This document shows positions 49,573 through 59,838 of a DNA stretch of 64,000 bases, piece by piece. This DNA comes from Natrialba swarupiae (lineage in GTDB: Archaea > Halobacteriota > Halobacteria > Halobacteriales > Natrialbaceae), in NCBI RefSeq assembly GCF_008245225.1, contig NZ_VTAW01000008.1:1-64000 (forward strand). Reading direction: 5' to 3'. Every line of letters starts with the position of its first letter. Within the stretch, counting starts at the first letter, position 1. The position numbers and the translations under genes were made by a program. The notes below the pieces were generated by a model. The model was given only the letters and a program-made list of their open reading frames with translations, searched no databases and had not been told where the DNA came from.

Positions 49573-50373
49573 TTAGACGACGCTCTCGAAGTCGTCGAGC
49601 GAGTACGATGGCTCGGCACCGCGGCGGTCGAGAACCTCGTTCGCGAGCAGCCAGTAGACGACCGAGAGGGCCTTTCGACCCTTGTTGTTCGTCGGGACGA
49701 CGAGGTCGACGTTGCTGGTCTGGTTGTTCGAGTCACACATCGCGATGACGGGAATACCTACCGTGATCGCCTCCTTGACCGCCTGGGCGTCACCGATGGG
49801 GTCAGTAACGACGACCACGTCGGGTTCGATGTAGCCGTCGTACTTCGGGTTCGTCAGCGTGCCGGGGATAAAGCGGCCCGTGCGGGCTCGAGCGCCGACC
49901 GCTTCCGCGAACTTCTCGGCGGGGAAGCGACCGTACTGGCGACTCGAGGTGACGAGGATCTGTTCGGGTGAGTAGTTCGCGAGGAAGTCCGCAGCCGTTC
50001 GGATACGGCCGTCGGTCTTCGAGACGTCGAGGACGTAGAGGCCGTCGGTCCGGACGCGGTGGATGAACCGCTCCATATCCTTGGTCTTCTGCTGGGTCCC
50101 GATGTGAGCACCGGCACCGAGGTAGTCCTCGACGGGGATCAGCAGGTCGGCTTCCTCGTCGCTCATGACGTCGTCGTCGAGCGTCGGTCCTGCGTCCTCG
50201 TCGGGTTCGGCGTCGGCGTCGGCCCCCTCGGCCTCGGCGTCGGCGGACTGTTCGTCTACTGGCTCGACGTCCTCGTTGGGTTCGGCGGCGGGGCCAGCCC
50301 CTTCGGCTGGCTCCTCGTCGATCTCCTCCTCGGCGGCGTCGAGCCCTTCTTGGGTTGCGTCGTTGTCGGTCAT
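49573..50373 (-). CDS. rpsB: 30S ribosomal protein uS2
   Basis: 266 aa. The first 80 residues are an acidic, low-complexity extension typical of haloarchaeal uS2. The core [40 protein letters not shown] and [20 protein letters not shown] is standard. ATGA overlap with the eno stop. Confidence 0.97.
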   Translation of the reverse strand: MTDNDATQEGLDAAEEEIDEEPAEGAGPAAEPNEDVEPVDEQSADAEAEGADADAEPDEDAGPTLDDDVMSDEEADLLIPVEDYLGAGAHIGTQQKTKDMERFIHRVRTDGLYVLDVSKTDGRIRTAADFLANYSPEQILVTSSRQYGRFPAEKFAEAVGARARTGRFIPGTLTNPKYDGYIEPDVVVVTDPIGDAQAVKEAITVGIPVIAMCDSNNQTSNVDLVVPTNNKGRKALSVVYWLLANEVLDRRGAEPSYSLDDFESVV

Positions 50374-51581
50374 GTCGCGTCGTCTGCGATTCTGATGAGC
50401 TCGTTCAGTTTTGCGGTTCGCTCGCCGCCGACGGCACCCGTCTTGATGAAGGGTGCGTCGGTCGCGACGGCGAGGTGTGCGATCGTCGTATCCTCGGTCT
50501 CGCCCGAGCGGTGGGAGATGACCGAGTCGTAGCCGTTCTCGGTCGCGAGTTCGATCGCGTCGAACGCGTCGGTCAGCGTCCCGATCTGGTTTGGCTTGAT
50601 GAGGATGCTGTTTGCCGCGTCGATCTCGATTCCTTCCGCCAGCCGATCGGTGTTGGTGACGAACAGGTCGTCACCGCAGATCAGCGTTCTGTCGCCGACT
50701 TCGTCCGTCAGTTCGGCGAAGGCCTCGTAGTCGTTCTCGTCGAGTGGGTCCTCGACGTATGCGAGATCGTACTCGCGGACGAGGTCGGCGATATATTCGA
50801 TCTGCTCGGCCGTATCGCGGCTGATGTCCGCGGACTCGTACTCGTACGTTTCGGAGTCGGCGTCGTACATCTCGGCGGCCGCGACGTCGAGACCAAAGCG
50901 GATCTCGAAGCCGACCTCGTCTTCGACCGTCGAGACGGCTTCGTCGACGATCTCGAACGCCTCCTCGTCGTCGACCGACGGTGCCCATGCGCCCTCGTCG
51001 CCTTTGCCCGACGGAACGCCGCGTTCCTCGAGTAAGTCTGCGACTTCGCCGTGGACGGCTGCGTTGGCGAAGACGGCGTCTTCGACGCTCGGTGCGCCGA
51101 CGGGCGCGGCGAGGAACTCCTGGATGTCGGTCGCGTCCGCGGCGTGTTCGCCGCCGCCGACGACGTTCCCGAGCGGCGTCGGGAAGTTCCGGCCACGGAA
51201 CGCACCGCCTAAGTGCTGGAACAGCGGTGCGCCAAGCACGTCGGCACCCGCCTTCGCGGCGGCCATCGAGATGGCGACTGCGCTGTTGGCACCGATCTCC
51301 GAGAAGTCGTCGGTGCCGTCGGCGGCCCGCAGGATCGAGTCGACTTCACGCTGGTTGCCGGCGTAGGCCTCTCCGACGAGTCGCGGGACGGCGTGTTCGC
51401 GGGCCGCAGCGATCGCCTCGGTCGGCGCTCGTTCGATCGCTTCGAACTCACCCGTGCTCGCGCCACTCGGCGCGGCCGCACGGCCGAATCCGCCGCTTTC
51501 GGTGAGTACGTCCGCCTCGACCGTCGGATTTCCTCGCGAGTCGAGGATGCGCCTGAGCCGGACGTCGGTGATGAGCGTCAT
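50370..51581 (-). CDS. eno: Enolase
   Basis: 403 aa. [29 protein letters not shown], Mg ligands in the [19 protein letters not shown] and [10 protein letters not shown] regions, and [16 protein letters not shown] are enolase motifs. It converts 2-phosphoglycerate to phosphoenolpyruvate. In haloarchaea it sits inside this ribosomal operon. Confidence 0.97.
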   Translation of the reverse strand: MTLITDVRLRRILDSRGNPTVEADVLTESGGFGRAAAPSGASTGEFEAIERAPTEAIAAAREHAVPRLVGEAYAGNQREVDSILRAADGTDDFSEIGANSAVAISMAAAKAGADVLGAPLFQHLGGAFRGRNFPTPLGNVVGGGEHAADATDIQEFLAAPVGAPSVEDAVFANAAVHGEVADLLEERGVPSGKGDEGAWAPSVDDEEAFEIVDEAVSTVEDEVGFEIRFGLDVAAAEMYDADSETYEYESADISRDTAEQIEYIADLVREYDLAYVEDPLDENDYEAFAELTDEVGDRTLICGDDLFVTNTDRLAEGIEIDAANSILIKPNQIGTLTDAFDAIELATENGYDSVISHRSGETEDTTIAHLAVATDAPFIKTGAVGGERTAKLNELIRIADDAT

Positions 51582-51763
51582 TGGAATCGCTCCCCCCGGT
51601 TGACGGTAAACGGCAACACGCCGGCGTCGTACTCTTCGGCGGCGATCAGGATCGGCTGGGTCTGGTCGGTCTCGATCAACACCGGTGCACCGTAGGACAC
51701 CTGAAGTGCCCGCGCACCGAGGATTCGTGCCTTCTCGTAGCGATTGTGGTGTTGCTGTTGCAT
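51578..51763 (-). CDS. rpoK: RNA polymerase subunit RpoK (omega/Rpb6)
   Basis: 61 aa. [20 protein letters not shown] is the Rpb6/RpoK signature. ATGA-type overlap with eno. Confidence 0.96.
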   Translation of the reverse strand: MQQQHHNRYEKARILGARALQVSYGAPVLIETDQTQPILIAAEEYDAGVLPFTVNRGERFQ

Positions 51764-51764
51764 G

Positions 51765-51959
51765 TTACTGGTACGGCGAGACGACGTCGACTAAGTCGGT
51801 GTGACTGACGAGCATGCGCCGACAGCAGTAGCGCTCGACGCCGAGTTCGTCAAGGACCTCCTTTGGGTCCTCCTCGCCCTCGTTCGCTCGCTCGTCGAAC
51901 TCTTCCCAGTGTTCGCCGACGACAGTGCCACAGGTGAAACACCGAACCGGTACCATCAT
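51765..51959 (-). CDS. rpoN: RNA polymerase subunit RpoN (Rpb10)
   Basis: 64 aa. [20 protein letters not shown] and [11 protein letters not shown] give the atypical zinc-binding CxxC...CC of Rpb10/RpoN. One base from rpoK. Confidence 0.97.
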   Translation of the reverse strand: MMVPVRCFTCGTVVGEHWEEFDERANEGEEDPKEVLDELGVERYCCRRMLVSHTDLVDVVSPYQ

Positions 51960-51971
51960 ACTTGTCTCACC

Positions 51972-52370
51972 TCAGCGGTACGATTTCTGGTAACGTGCCC
52001 GAGCGCCCGGGCCGCCCCACTTTTTCGGTTCGGACTGGCGAACGTCGTTGACCAGCAGCGAGCGATCGAACTCCATGAACGCATCACGGAGTTCGGCGTC
52101 GTTCGTGTGCTGGACGATCCCGCGAGCGATGGCGGTGCGGACGGCGTCCGCTTGCCCGGCGATACCGCCACCCTCGACGCGAACGTCGATGTCCATCTCG
52201 TCGCGCAGATCATCACCGGCGATACGGAACGGCTCGAGCATCTTGAGCCGGGACATCTCCGGTTCGACCAGTTCGACCGGTTTCGAGTCGATTCGGACGC
52301 GGCCCTCGCCCTCGCGTACGGTGGCGCGGGCGACGGCGGTCTTCTTCTTGCCGCTCGTGTTCGTTACCAT
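51972..52370 (-). CDS. rpsI: 30S ribosomal protein uS9
   Basis: 132 aa. [40 protein letters not shown], and C-terminal [14 protein letters not shown], the last two residues matching the decoding-site tail of uS9. Overlaps uL13 by 7 bp. Confidence 0.97.
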   Translation of the reverse strand: MVTNTSGKKKTAVARATVREGEGRVRIDSKPVELVEPEMSRLKMLEPFRIAGDDLRDEMDIDVRVEGGGIAGQADAVRTAIARGIVQHTNDAELRDAFMEFDRSLLVNDVRQSEPKKWGGPGARARYQKSYR

Positions 52371-52813
52371 GTGACGTTAGCACCGAGTTGTTCGCTCACT
52401 TCGTGTAGGTGGACGAAGCGGATGTTCGAGAGTCGATCCAGCGACGTATCCTCGAGGATCTCGGCCTCGCGGTCGTCATCTCGCTCGTAGGGATTACCGA
52501 CGTAAACGCGGACGTTCTCGAACGCCTCGCGGCCACGGGGCTTCTTGTACGGAAGCATGCCTCGTACCGAACGCTTGAAGATCGTGTCCGGACGTCGCGG
52601 GTAGTACGGCCCGCTGTCGGAGCCGAGCTGGAGCCGCGTTCGGTAGGTCTCGAAGACGTCTTCCTTGCCGCCGGTGATGACGGCGTCTTCGGCGTTGACG
52701 ATGGCGATGCGCTCGCCGGCGAGTGCACGCTGTGCGACCTCGCTGGCGACGCGGCCGAGGATACAGTCACGAGCGTCGACGACGACGTCCGCGTCGAACT
52801 CGGCGACGCTCAT
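52364..52813 (-). CDS. rplM: 50S ribosomal protein uL13
   Basis: 149 aa. [40 protein letters not shown] and [16 protein letters not shown] are the uL13 motifs. ATGA overlap with eL18. Confidence 0.97.
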   Translation of the reverse strand: MSVAEFDADVVVDARDCILGRVASEVAQRALAGERIAIVNAEDAVITGGKEDVFETYRTRLQLGSDSGPYYPRRPDTIFKRSVRGMLPYKKPRGREAFENVRVYVGNPYERDDDREAEILEDTSLDRLSNIRFVHLHEVSEQLGANVTW

Positions 52814-53163
52814 CGGATCACCCGCACGTTGGATCCGTCTGGATTCTCTTCGAGCACTTGCTCGAGCGGTACTGGTTCGCCGACCTGTTCGATCTTGGTC
52901 TCCGCCGAGGACGAAAAGTCGACGGCCGCGACGGTGACGTTCTTCTGTAGCGCGCCGGATCCCAGCACTTTGCCGGGAACGACGACGGTCTCTTCTTCGC
53001 GTGCGTACCGCTCGATGCGGCCCAGGTTCACCTCTGCGTGGGTGCGCCGGGGCTTCTCGAGTCGATCCGCGACATCTCGCCAGACGTCGGCGTCCTCGCT
53101 GCGGGACGTCGACTTCAGCTCGGCGATGAGATCGGTGAGCCTCGGATTAGTCTTGCTACTCAT
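52810..53163 (-). CDS. rpl18e: 50S ribosomal protein eL18
   Basis: 117 aa from [40 protein letters not shown] and [20 protein letters not shown] fit eL18. Frame extends upstream through the tRNA-Leu scar; ATG 53163 is the family start. Confidence 0.95.
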   Translation of the reverse strand: MSSKTNPRLTDLIAELKSTSRSEDADVWRDVADRLEKPRRTHAEVNLGRIERYAREEETVVVPGKVLGSGALQKNVTVAAVDFSSSAETKIEQVGEPVPLEQVLEENPDGSNVRVIR

Positions 53164-53237
53164 AGATTTCCTCCAACTGCAGTGAACGCTCGGGGAGATC
53201 GTCCTCGAGCGGTCGTGGAATCGGTCCGACAGAAGTG

Positions 53238-53260
53238 ATGCAGGGAGCAGGATTTGAACC
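53238..53260. repeat. Att-like duplicate of the tRNA-Leu 3' end
   Basis: 23 bp (atgcagggagcaggatttg then aacc) identical to 53364-53386, the last 22 bp of tRNA-Leu plus one base. The two copies flank about 103 bp of unrelated sequence. This is the footprint of an element that integrated at tRNA-Leu and was then lost or deleted. Confidence 0.7.
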
Positions 53261-53364
53261 GCCGGGAGACGATCGGTCTCGCATGCGCTCGACCGCTTCG
53301 ACTCCCGTGGCTCAAACCTGCACATTCCATTTTCGCGGCTCTTCGGTCGGTCGAGCCGGAAAAA

Positions 53365-53449
53365 TGCAGGGAGCAGGATTTGAACCTGCGGACTCCTACG
53401 AGACAGCGCCCTGAACGCTGCGCCGTTGGCCAGACTTGGCTATCCCTGC
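53365..53449 (-). tRNA. tRNA-Leu (CAG)
   Basis: 85-nt class II tRNA: acceptor GCAGGGA pairs with TCCCTGC, discriminator A; anticodon loop TTCAGGG with CAG; long variable arm; T arm GCAGGTTCAAATCCTGC. No CCA encoded. Lies in the operon between rpoD and eL18. Confidence 0.96.
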
Positions 53450-53577
53450 TCGCACTTCCAGATACCCGTCGCCCCTTCAAACCCCTTTCGATTCCAGTGG
53501 ACGAACCGCCGTCGGTCTCGTCGCTGACGGCGCCGGCAAGCGGTTCGCGTCGGTCGGGTCGGGGGCGTCGGTTCATT

Positions 53578-54327
53578 TTAAAGCTGTACTGCCTCTTCGA
53601 GTTCGGTCGCGCGCGCTTCGATCGTCTCCGCAGCACGCGTAACCAGTTCCTCGACCGTGAACGAGCCGTCGGTCTCGACGTGGAAGACGAAGGCGTTCGG
53701 GACGTCTTCGATTGCGACCTCCTGGTCTGGATACCGGTTCGTGAGGTCGTGGTCGAACTCGCTCGTCGGAACGAGTTCGCCGTCGTCTTCGATCACGCCG
53801 CGAACGATCCGTTCGTCGGGTTCTTCGAACTCCGGCACGTCGCCGACGACCTCCACGCGTTGAAGGTGTCGGTAGCCGACCGCCACACCGCCCTGGTGTT
53901 TGGCGTGGTTCTTTCCGCGGTCGAGAACGACTTCCGCCTCGGCCTCGAGACGTTGTCCGTCTTTGAGATCGATGATCGGAACGTTCTCGTCGGCGGGCTG
54001 AACTAAGCTGTCACTCGAGACGAGATTGCCCGAGTAGGCGGTCGCCGGTCCTTCGACGTCGATCGAGAGCGTGACGGTGTCGTCCTCGACGAACTCGCCG
54101 ACCGGCGGCGTCGTCAACGGAACGAGTCCGAGTCGCAAGGCGAGTTGCTCGTCGAACATAACCGACGAGTTCTCGACGAACCTGACGGTGTCGATCGCCA
54201 TGGTCGGCACGTCGGCGATCATCGCCCGACGGATGCCGTTTGCGAACGCGGGCGTCACGCCGCGGACGAGAAATCTGGCTTCTCGATCCTCGCGTTCGAC
54301 GAACTCGACGTCGTACTCCTCTGTCAT
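53578..54327 (-). CDS. rpoD: RNA polymerase subunit RpoD (Rpb3/alpha-like)
   Basis: 249 aa. [40 protein letters not shown], then the insertion domain and the C-terminal [16 protein letters not shown]. No Fe-S cysteine cluster is visible. Standard haloarchaeal RpoD. Confidence 0.97.
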   Translation of the reverse strand: MTEEYDVEFVEREDREARFLVRGVTPAFANGIRRAMIADVPTMAIDTVRFVENSSVMFDEQLALRLGLVPLTTPPVGEFVEDDTVTLSIDVEGPATAYSGNLVSSDSLVQPADENVPIIDLKDGQRLEAEAEVVLDRGKNHAKHQGGVAVGYRHLQRVEVVGDVPEFEEPDERIVRGVIEDDGELVPTSEFDHDLTNRYPDQEVAIEDVPNAFVFHVETDGSFTVEELVTRAAETIEARATELEEAVQL

Positions 54328-54331
54328 GGAT

Positions 54332-54721
54332 CTAGTAGCCGCCTTTGCCTTTCGGTGCGCGCGATCCGTCGTGTGGGATCGGAGTCACGTCCTCGATGCG
54401 ACCGATTTCGATGCCCGAACGGGCCAGCGCACGAATCGTCGCCTGCGCGCCGGGACCGGGGGACTTCTGGAGATTGCCGCCTGGGCCGCGAACGCGGACG
54501 TGTAGGCCCGTGATGCCAGCCGCTTTGACCTCGTCGGCGACGGACTCGGCCATCTGCATCGCCGCGTACGGCGACGCCTCGTCACGGTTCTGTTTGACCG
54601 CCGTCCCGCCGGAGGACTTCGCGATCGTCTCCGCGCCCGTGAGATCGGTGACGGTCATGACGGTGTTGTTGAACGATGCGTGCACGTGGGCGACTCCCCA
54701 CTTGTCGTCGTCCTGGCTCAT
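54332..54721 (-). CDS. rpsK: 30S ribosomal protein uS11
   Basis: 129 aa. [60 protein letters not shown] and the tail [13 protein letters not shown] are characteristic. Confidence 0.98.
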   Translation of the reverse strand: MSQDDDKWGVAHVHASFNNTVMTVTDLTGAETIAKSSGGTAVKQNRDEASPYAAMQMAESVADEVKAAGITGLHVRVRGPGGNLQKSPGPGAQATIRALARSGIEIGRIEDVTPIPHDGSRAPKGKGGY

Positions 54722-54722
54722 G

Positions 54723-55244
54723 TTATTGTCCCTCCGCTCGTTCCGGGTGGAGTTCGTCCGCGAGCGGACTGTTCTCCTCGAACTCGATGCGGTCTTCCTC
54801 GTCGACGTCGACGACGTACGACGGGATTCGGTTGCGCTGTCCGTCGATGACGATGTGGCCGTGCGAGATGAACTGGCGGGCCTGCTGGGTCGTGTTCGCG
54901 AGTCCCTTTCGGTAGACGACCGTCTGGAGACGACGCTCTAAGACGTCCTCGACCTCGAGGCCGAGAATGTCGCCGAGTTCGTCCGCTTCGTCGAGGATGC
55001 CGACGCGTTTGAGCCGACCGAGGAACTCCTCGGAGCGGCGGATGACGGTCTCGTCGCCCTGGGGCTGACCGAGTAGGTCTCGAGCCTCGCGGCGGTAGGA
55101 GCGTAGCTCGGACTGTGCACGCCAGAGTTCCTCCTTGTTCGCGAGCCCGTACCGGTCGACCAGCGAGTGTTCGCTCGCGATGCGCTCGCCTTGATACGGA
55201 TGGTTCGGCGTCTCGTACAGTTTGGTGTTCGTTCCGAGTGGCAT
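54723..55244 (-). CDS. rpsD: 30S ribosomal protein uS4
   Basis: 173 aa. [40 protein letters not shown], and S4 RNA-binding domain [20 protein letters not shown]. One base gap to uS11; the ATG overlaps the uS13 stop. Confidence 0.97.
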   Translation of the reverse strand: MPLGTNTKLYETPNHPYQGERIASEHSLVDRYGLANKEELWRAQSELRSYRREARDLLGQPQGDETVIRRSEEFLGRLKRVGILDEADELGDILGLEVEDVLERRLQTVVYRKGLANTTQQARQFISHGHIVIDGQRNRIPSYVVDVDEEDRIEFEENSPLADELHPERAEGQ

Positions 55245-55765
55245 TATTCGTCATCCTCCTCGGCGGCAGCTTCCTCCGCCTGTTCCTCCCGGATCTCCTC
55301 GACGTTGACGCCGATCGTCCCTTCAGTTCGGCCGGTGGACTTGGTTCGCTGTCCGCGGACCTTCTGTCCGCGCTTGTGGCGAACGCCTTTGTAGGAGTCG
55401 ATCATCTTCATCCGGTTGATGTCGTGTTGACGGGTCAACTGGAGATCGTTGCCGGTCTCGTGGCTCGTCTCGCCGGTGTAGAAGTCCGCCTGGCGGTTGT
55501 TGAGCCAGTTAGGAACTTCGTCGGCGTAGTTCTCGACGAGCGTGACGACCTCGTCGATCACGTCGTCCTCGAGTCGACCGAACGTCGCCGTCCGATCGAC
55601 ACCCGCTTCCTCGGCGATGATTCGGGCGGTTCGTCGACCGATCCCGTTCATCTCCGAGAGCGAGCGCTCGACGGACTTCGTCCCATCGAGGTCAGTCTGA
55701 CCGATGCGGACGAAGTACCGAAGGTCTTCGTCGTCCTGTTGTTCTTGAGGGTCTTCCTCGCTCAT
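55244..55765 (-). CDS. rpsM: 30S ribosomal protein uS13
   Basis: 173 aa. [35 protein letters not shown], and the basic [20 protein letters not shown] near the C-terminus. First protein gene of the operon; tRNA-Ser precedes it. Confidence 0.97.
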   Translation of the reverse strand: MSEEDPQEQQDDEDLRYFVRIGQTDLDGTKSVERSLSEMNGIGRRTARIIAEEAGVDRTATFGRLEDDVIDEVVTLVENYADEVPNWLNNRQADFYTGETSHETGNDLQLTRQHDINRMKMIDSYKGVRHKRGQKVRGQRTKSTGRTEGTIGVNVEEIREEQAEEAAAEEDDE

Positions 55766-55838
55766 GTGTCGTGTATCTGTGTCTGGTCTGCGCGCGTTGC
55801 AACGTCGGCTGACGGAAACATCAGCCTCGTGTATCCGA

Positions 55839-55921
55839 CGTCGTGGCGGGGATTCGAACCCCGGAGGCTTGACGCCACATGGTTAGCAACCATGCGCCTT
55901 GGGCCGCTTGGCTACCACGAC
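55839..55921 (-). tRNA. tRNA-Ser (GCT)
   Basis: Class II tRNA of 83 nt: acceptor GTCGTGG pairs with CCACGAC, discriminator G; anticodon loop TTGCTAA with GCT; T arm CCGGGGTTCGAATCCCCG. Immediately upstream of the uS13 operon on the same strand. Confidence 0.95.
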
Positions 55922-56069
55922 ACCGTGTCTCTATCATCGCCCTCGCGGACTCGGGGACCGCGTCCCCTACACGTATCGTACTCAAACGTACCCCGGTCGG
56001 GTACTTAAGCGCAACGAAACTCCCGGACCGATGGAACTTATTATCCGTCGATCGAGTAACAGTTCGTAG

Positions 56070-57098
56070 ATGTCTCGCGCTCGAGGGGCCACCCGACTCG
56101 TGGTCGCGATCCTCGGTATTGCGGCGGTCGCGATCGCAGCAGCGACGATCTCCTCTACCGTCGAGTACGGCGGGGACGGTGATCCCGGCGAGGTGGGGCC
56201 GGAGGGTATACCGGTCGAGGAAACGGGAGAGCCGGCGCTCGAGATGCCGCTGTTTCTCGAATTGCTCGTGGTCGCCCTCGTAATTCTCGCCGTCGCAGTC
56301 GTCGTCTGGTACCTCGTGACTCAGTACGAAGTGATCGCGAAACGGTTTGCGGTCGCGTTCGTGCTCCTGTTGCTCACCGGCGCGTTCGTGTACCTGCTCG
56401 GTCGGCTCGGCGTGTTGAACCCCGAGGCGCTGGAATCGCCGCCACCACCTCCCGAAGGGACACCCGGCGACGGCGATCCGGGCGACGGCGAGGGCACCCA
56501 ACAGCCGTTCCCGATCGGCCCGTTGTTCTTCGTGATCACGGCGCTTGCAGTTGGGCTGGCCGTCGCGCTCGCCTGGACCGGCGGGAAGCGTCGGGCGTAC
56601 GCGAGCGAGGAGGGTGCCGACGGAGTCGACGAAGCCCCCACCGAGCAGTCCCACGCCGCAGTCGGCGCGGCCGCCGGTCGTGCCGCCGAACGGATCGAAA
56701 CGAGCCGCGACGTCGACAACGAGATCTACCGTGCCTGGCTCGAGATGACTCGACCGCTCGAGGTTGACCGCCCGGAGACGAGCACACCGGGGGAGTTCGC
56801 AGGTGCGGCGGTCGAGGCAGGACTCGCCCGGGAGGACGTCGACCAGCTTACGTCGCTGTTCGAAGACGTTCGGTACGGTCACGCGGAGACGACCGACGAG
56901 ATGGAATCCCGTGCGATCGCCGTACTGCGCCGAATCGAAGACGAGTACGCGGACGTCACCTCGGAATCGATCGCGGACGCAGGCCCGGAATTCAGCGCCA
57001 ACGTGGGCCCCGAGCCCAGCGTCGACGCCAGCCCCGATTCGACCGACGATGCCGGTCTCGAGTCGCCATCCGAAGACGAACCGGGTGATCGACGGTGA
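56070..57098 (+). CDS. DUF4129-domain membrane protein
   Basis: 342 aa. Three to four membrane spans (1: LVVAILGIAAVAIAAATIS; 2: FLELLVVALVILAVAVVVWY; 3: FAVAFVLLLLTGAFVYLLGR; 4: LFFVITALAVGLAVALAW) and a cytosolic DUF4129 domain (IYRAWLEMTRPLEVDRPETS, then TPGEFAGAAVEAGLAREDVD). DUF4129 genes go with DUF58 and MoxR ATPase genes in a proposed complex-assembly system. Overlaps the next gene by 4 bp. Confidence 0.85.
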   Translation: MSRARGATRLVVAILGIAAVAIAAATISSTVEYGGDGDPGEVGPEGIPVEETGEPALEMPLFLELLVVALVILAVAVVVWYLVTQYEVIAKRFAVAFVLLLLTGAFVYLLGRLGVLNPEALESPPPPPEGTPGDGDPGDGEGTQQPFPIGPLFFVITALAVGLAVALAWTGGKRRAYASEEGADGVDEAPTEQSHAAVGAAAGRAAERIETSRDVDNEIYRAWLEMTRPLEVDRPETSTPGEFAGAAVEAGLAREDVDQLTSLFEDVRYGHAETTDEMESRAIAVLRRIEDEYADVTSESIADAGPEFSANVGPEPSVDASPDSTDDAGLESPSEDEPGDRR

Positions 57099-59089
57099 GC
57101 GATCGGCCGGAAGGCGGGAGAGTCAGACCGATCCCCGTCGTGGCCACCGTCCTCGCGTTCGTCGGTGGAATCGCTGTTCTCGCCGGACTCGGGACGCTGA
57201 CGCTGACGCAGGCCTCGGTCGGTATCATCGGAGCCATCTCGTTGATCGCCGCGTTCGTGAGTTTTACTCACCGGCGCGACGCTCGTCAGTACCGGTCGAC
57301 GCCGGACCCCGAACGGCGAACCCCGGCGTCGATTCCCGGCGGCCGCCTTACCGATGCGATCGCGCAGTTCAACTCCCGCGAGGTCGGCCGGAGCTACGTA
57401 ACCCGTCGGAGCGTCAACGGGCTTCGATCCGCCGTGACGGCAGTTCTTACACGATTCCAGGGACGGTCCGAGGAGGAGGCGTCCGCGGCGATCGACGACG
57501 GCTCCTGGACCGAGGACCCGATCGCGAGCGCGTTTCTCTCGGAGGACATCGATTCGCCACCCCAGTCGGTTCGCGATCGGATCACCGACCGGATCGGCCG
57601 CGACGATCCGTATCGCCGCGGCATTCGACGAACCGCGGTCGAGATCGCCCGAATCGGCTACGGCGAACTGGGCGGACGACCGACCCCCGAGAACGTTCCG
57701 ATCGAAAACCGGGACGCGACGGGAAGCCGCGTCGACGCACGAACCACGGATCGACGCCTCGAGGCCGGAAGCGTACACGAGCTTCCAATGCGACCGACCG
57801 GCCACTGGACCGGGGTCGGAGTGGTTGCGCTGGTCGCGATCGGCATCGGAACGTTCGCCGAACTCTCGGCGCTGGTCCTCGCCGGCGTCGTCGGGATCGG
57901 CTACGCCGGGTTCGCGTACCTGAGTTCGCCGCCGTCGCCGACACTCGAGATCGAACGGACGCTGAGCGACGACGATCCGGAGCCGGGAGACGAGATCGAC
58001 GTCGTGGTCTCCGTTAGGAACGTCGGATCGGGGCCGATTCTCGATCTCCGATACGTCGACGGCGTGCCCGCCGACTTGCGCGTCATCGAGGGCACTGCCA
58101 GGATCGGAACGGCGCTTCGACCCGGCGAGACCGCCACGCTCGAGTACGGGTTGACGGTCACCACTGGAACCCACGAGTTCGATCCGGCGCTCGTCGTCAC
58201 GCGGGACCTCTCGCGGTCGGCCGAACGCGCCCACTACGTCGGCGCACCGACGACGATCGTCTGCGAACCGGTGTTTCGCCCGATCGACGCCCCCGTCCCG
58301 TTACAGGCAGCGACGACCCGGTTCACCGGCCGACTCACGACCTCCACCGGCGGCTCCGGCACCGAGTTCCACTCCGTTCGGGAGTACCGGCGAAACGACC
58401 CGCTCAACAGAATCGACTGGAATCGACACGCCCGGACGGGAGAACTCGCGACCATCGAGTTCCACCAGGAGCGTGCCGCCCGCGTGTTCGTCCTCGTCGA
58501 CGCGCGGAAAGCCGCCTACGTCGCACCGTCTACCGGCGCTGTCCACGCGGTCGAACGCTCGACCGACGCGGCGGCGAGGATCGCGGCGACGTTGCTCGAG
58601 TCCGGGGATACGGTCGGCCTCGGGGCGATCGGTCCGACCTCGCGCGCCGAGCGAGGGGAGGAAGACATCTGTTGGCTCCCGCCCGCGTCCGGGAGTCGCC
58701 ACCGGATACAGCTTCGCGAGACGCTTGCAACTCATCCGCAGTTTTCGCCAGTCGCTCCGTCGCGGGATGGCCGGTGGGTGAGCCAGCTTCGAACCCTTCG
58801 GCGACGACTGTCGGCCGAAACGCAGATCGTCCTGTTGACTCCGCTAGCCGATCGCGCAAGCCTCGTCATCGCTCGACGGTTGGCCTCTCACGGTCACGCG
58901 GTGACCGTCGTGAGCCCCGATCCGACCGCCGAGGAGACGACGGGCCAACAACTCGCACGGGTGGCCAGACGGGTCCGGCGGTTCGATCTCCAGCGATCCG
59001 GTATCCCGGTCGTCGACTGGGGACGAACCGATTCGATCGACGAGCTGTTCGCCCGATACGAGGCGACGATCGCCGGTGGTCGACGATGA
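57095..59089 (+). CDS. DUF58 protein with N-terminal membrane region (DUF7269-like fused to DUF58)
   Basis: 664 aa. First part (1-200) has a two-span membrane hairpin and a soluble region (RSYVTRRSVNGLRSAVTAVL) as in a separate small gene (DUF7269-like) of other haloarchaea. The second part starts near MRPTGHWTGVGVVALVAIGI and has the DUF58 landmarks: SVRNVGSGPILDLRYVDGVP, FHSVREYRRNDPLNRIDWNR and the vWA-like HQERAARVFVLVDARKAAYV. No start signal or stop separates the two, so this is a fused gene unless a deletion joined them. Confidence 0.82.
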   Translation: MSDRPEGGRVRPIPVVATVLAFVGGIAVLAGLGTLTLTQASVGIIGAISLIAAFVSFTHRRDARQYRSTPDPERRTPASIPGGRLTDAIAQFNSREVGRSYVTRRSVNGLRSAVTAVLTRFQGRSEEEASAAIDDGSWTEDPIASAFLSEDIDSPPQSVRDRITDRIGRDDPYRRGIRRTAVEIARIGYGELGGRPTPENVPIENRDATGSRVDARTTDRRLEAGSVHELPMRPTGHWTGVGVVALVAIGIGTFAELSALVLAGVVGIGYAGFAYLSSPPSPTLEIERTLSDDDPEPGDEIDVVVSVRNVGSGPILDLRYVDGVPADLRVIEGTARIGTALRPGETATLEYGLTVTTGTHEFDPALVVTRDLSRSAERAHYVGAPTTIVCEPVFRPIDAPVPLQAATTRFTGRLTTSTGGSGTEFHSVREYRRNDPLNRIDWNRHARTGELATIEFHQERAARVFVLVDARKAAYVAPSTGAVHAVERSTDAAARIAATLLESGDTVGLGAIGPTSRAERGEEDICWLPPASGSRHRIQLRETLATHPQFSPVAPSRDGRWVSQLRTLRRRLSAETQIVLLTPLADRASLVIARRLASHGHAVTVVSPDPTAEETTGQQLARVARRVRRFDLQRSGIPVVDWGRTDSIDELFARYEATIAGGRR

Positions 59090-59763
59090 GCGAGGTCCAG
59101 AGCGCCGACTCGGCGGACGCCAGCGCGGCTCGAACCGCCGGAGAGGGAGACGAACGCCGGAAAGAAGCGGACTCGAACGAAGATGCAGACGGTACTCCGC
59201 GGGCTGAAGACGGTGCCCGCGAACGGTCCCTCGAGTCCGACGGTATCACTCGGCGGCCGACAGTCGTCGCCAGTACCGTCGCACTCGCCGCCGTCGCGCT
59301 CGCGCTGGTGATCGTCGCCTCGGCTTCGCTCACAGGGGGCGGGGTCGTCCTCGCCGGTGGCCTCGCGCTCGCCTGGGGGCTGATCGGGCCCGTCCCCGGG
59401 AGCAGACGGTGGCTCGTCGACGCCGGATCGCTCGCCACGTTCGCCGGCGTCGTCGTCTCGGGACTCGAGGGGGCGCTCGTCGAACCGACGCTGGTCGCGA
59501 CAGTGTGTACCGTCGTCGCGTGGGATCTCGCCGGAAGCGCGATCGATCTCGGCGACCAGCTCGGCCGCGAAGCCGACACGCGGCGGCTCGAGGGGGTTCA
59601 CGCGGTCTCGAGCGTTCTGGTCGGGCTGGCAACGATGGCGATCGGCTACGGGACGTTCGTGTCGGCGGCCGACGGTCAGCCCGTCGCCGCGGTGGCGTTG
59701 CTGTTGCTCGCGGGTACACTTGCAACGATCGCGCTGGGGATCCGTCGAAGCTGGCGTGGGTGA
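59086..59763 (+). CDS. Membrane protein of the DUF58 cluster (DUF7519-like)
   Basis: 225 aa. Acidic N-terminal 55 residues then about six short hydrophobic spans (VVASTVALAAVALALVIVAS, WLVDAGSLATFAGVVVSGLE, VAALLL-type end). ATG overlaps the DUF58 TGA by 4 bp. It is the third gene of this cluster. No MoxR ATPase gene is in the window downstream, where moaA lies on the other strand. Confidence 0.75.
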   Translation: MSEVQSADSADASAARTAGEGDERRKEADSNEDADGTPRAEDGARERSLESDGITRRPTVVASTVALAAVALALVIVASASLTGGGVVLAGGLALAWGLIGPVPGSRRWLVDAGSLATFAGVVVSGLEGALVEPTLVATVCTVVAWDLAGSAIDLGDQLGREADTRRLEGVHAVSSVLVGLATMAIGYGTFVSAADGQPVAAVALLLLAGTLATIALGIRRSWRG

Positions 59764-59838
59764 TCGGTTCGTGCCTCGCCGGTTCCGGACGGCGAAAATA
59801 TCGGGTCAGGGGCGGACGGAGTCGACCGACGTCCCAGA

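Noticed and set aside
53238-53330. Possible second tRNA gene next to tRNA-Leu
   Set aside because: Only the 22-nt 3' end matches; no D arm or anticodon arm can be folded. It is an att-like duplicate.
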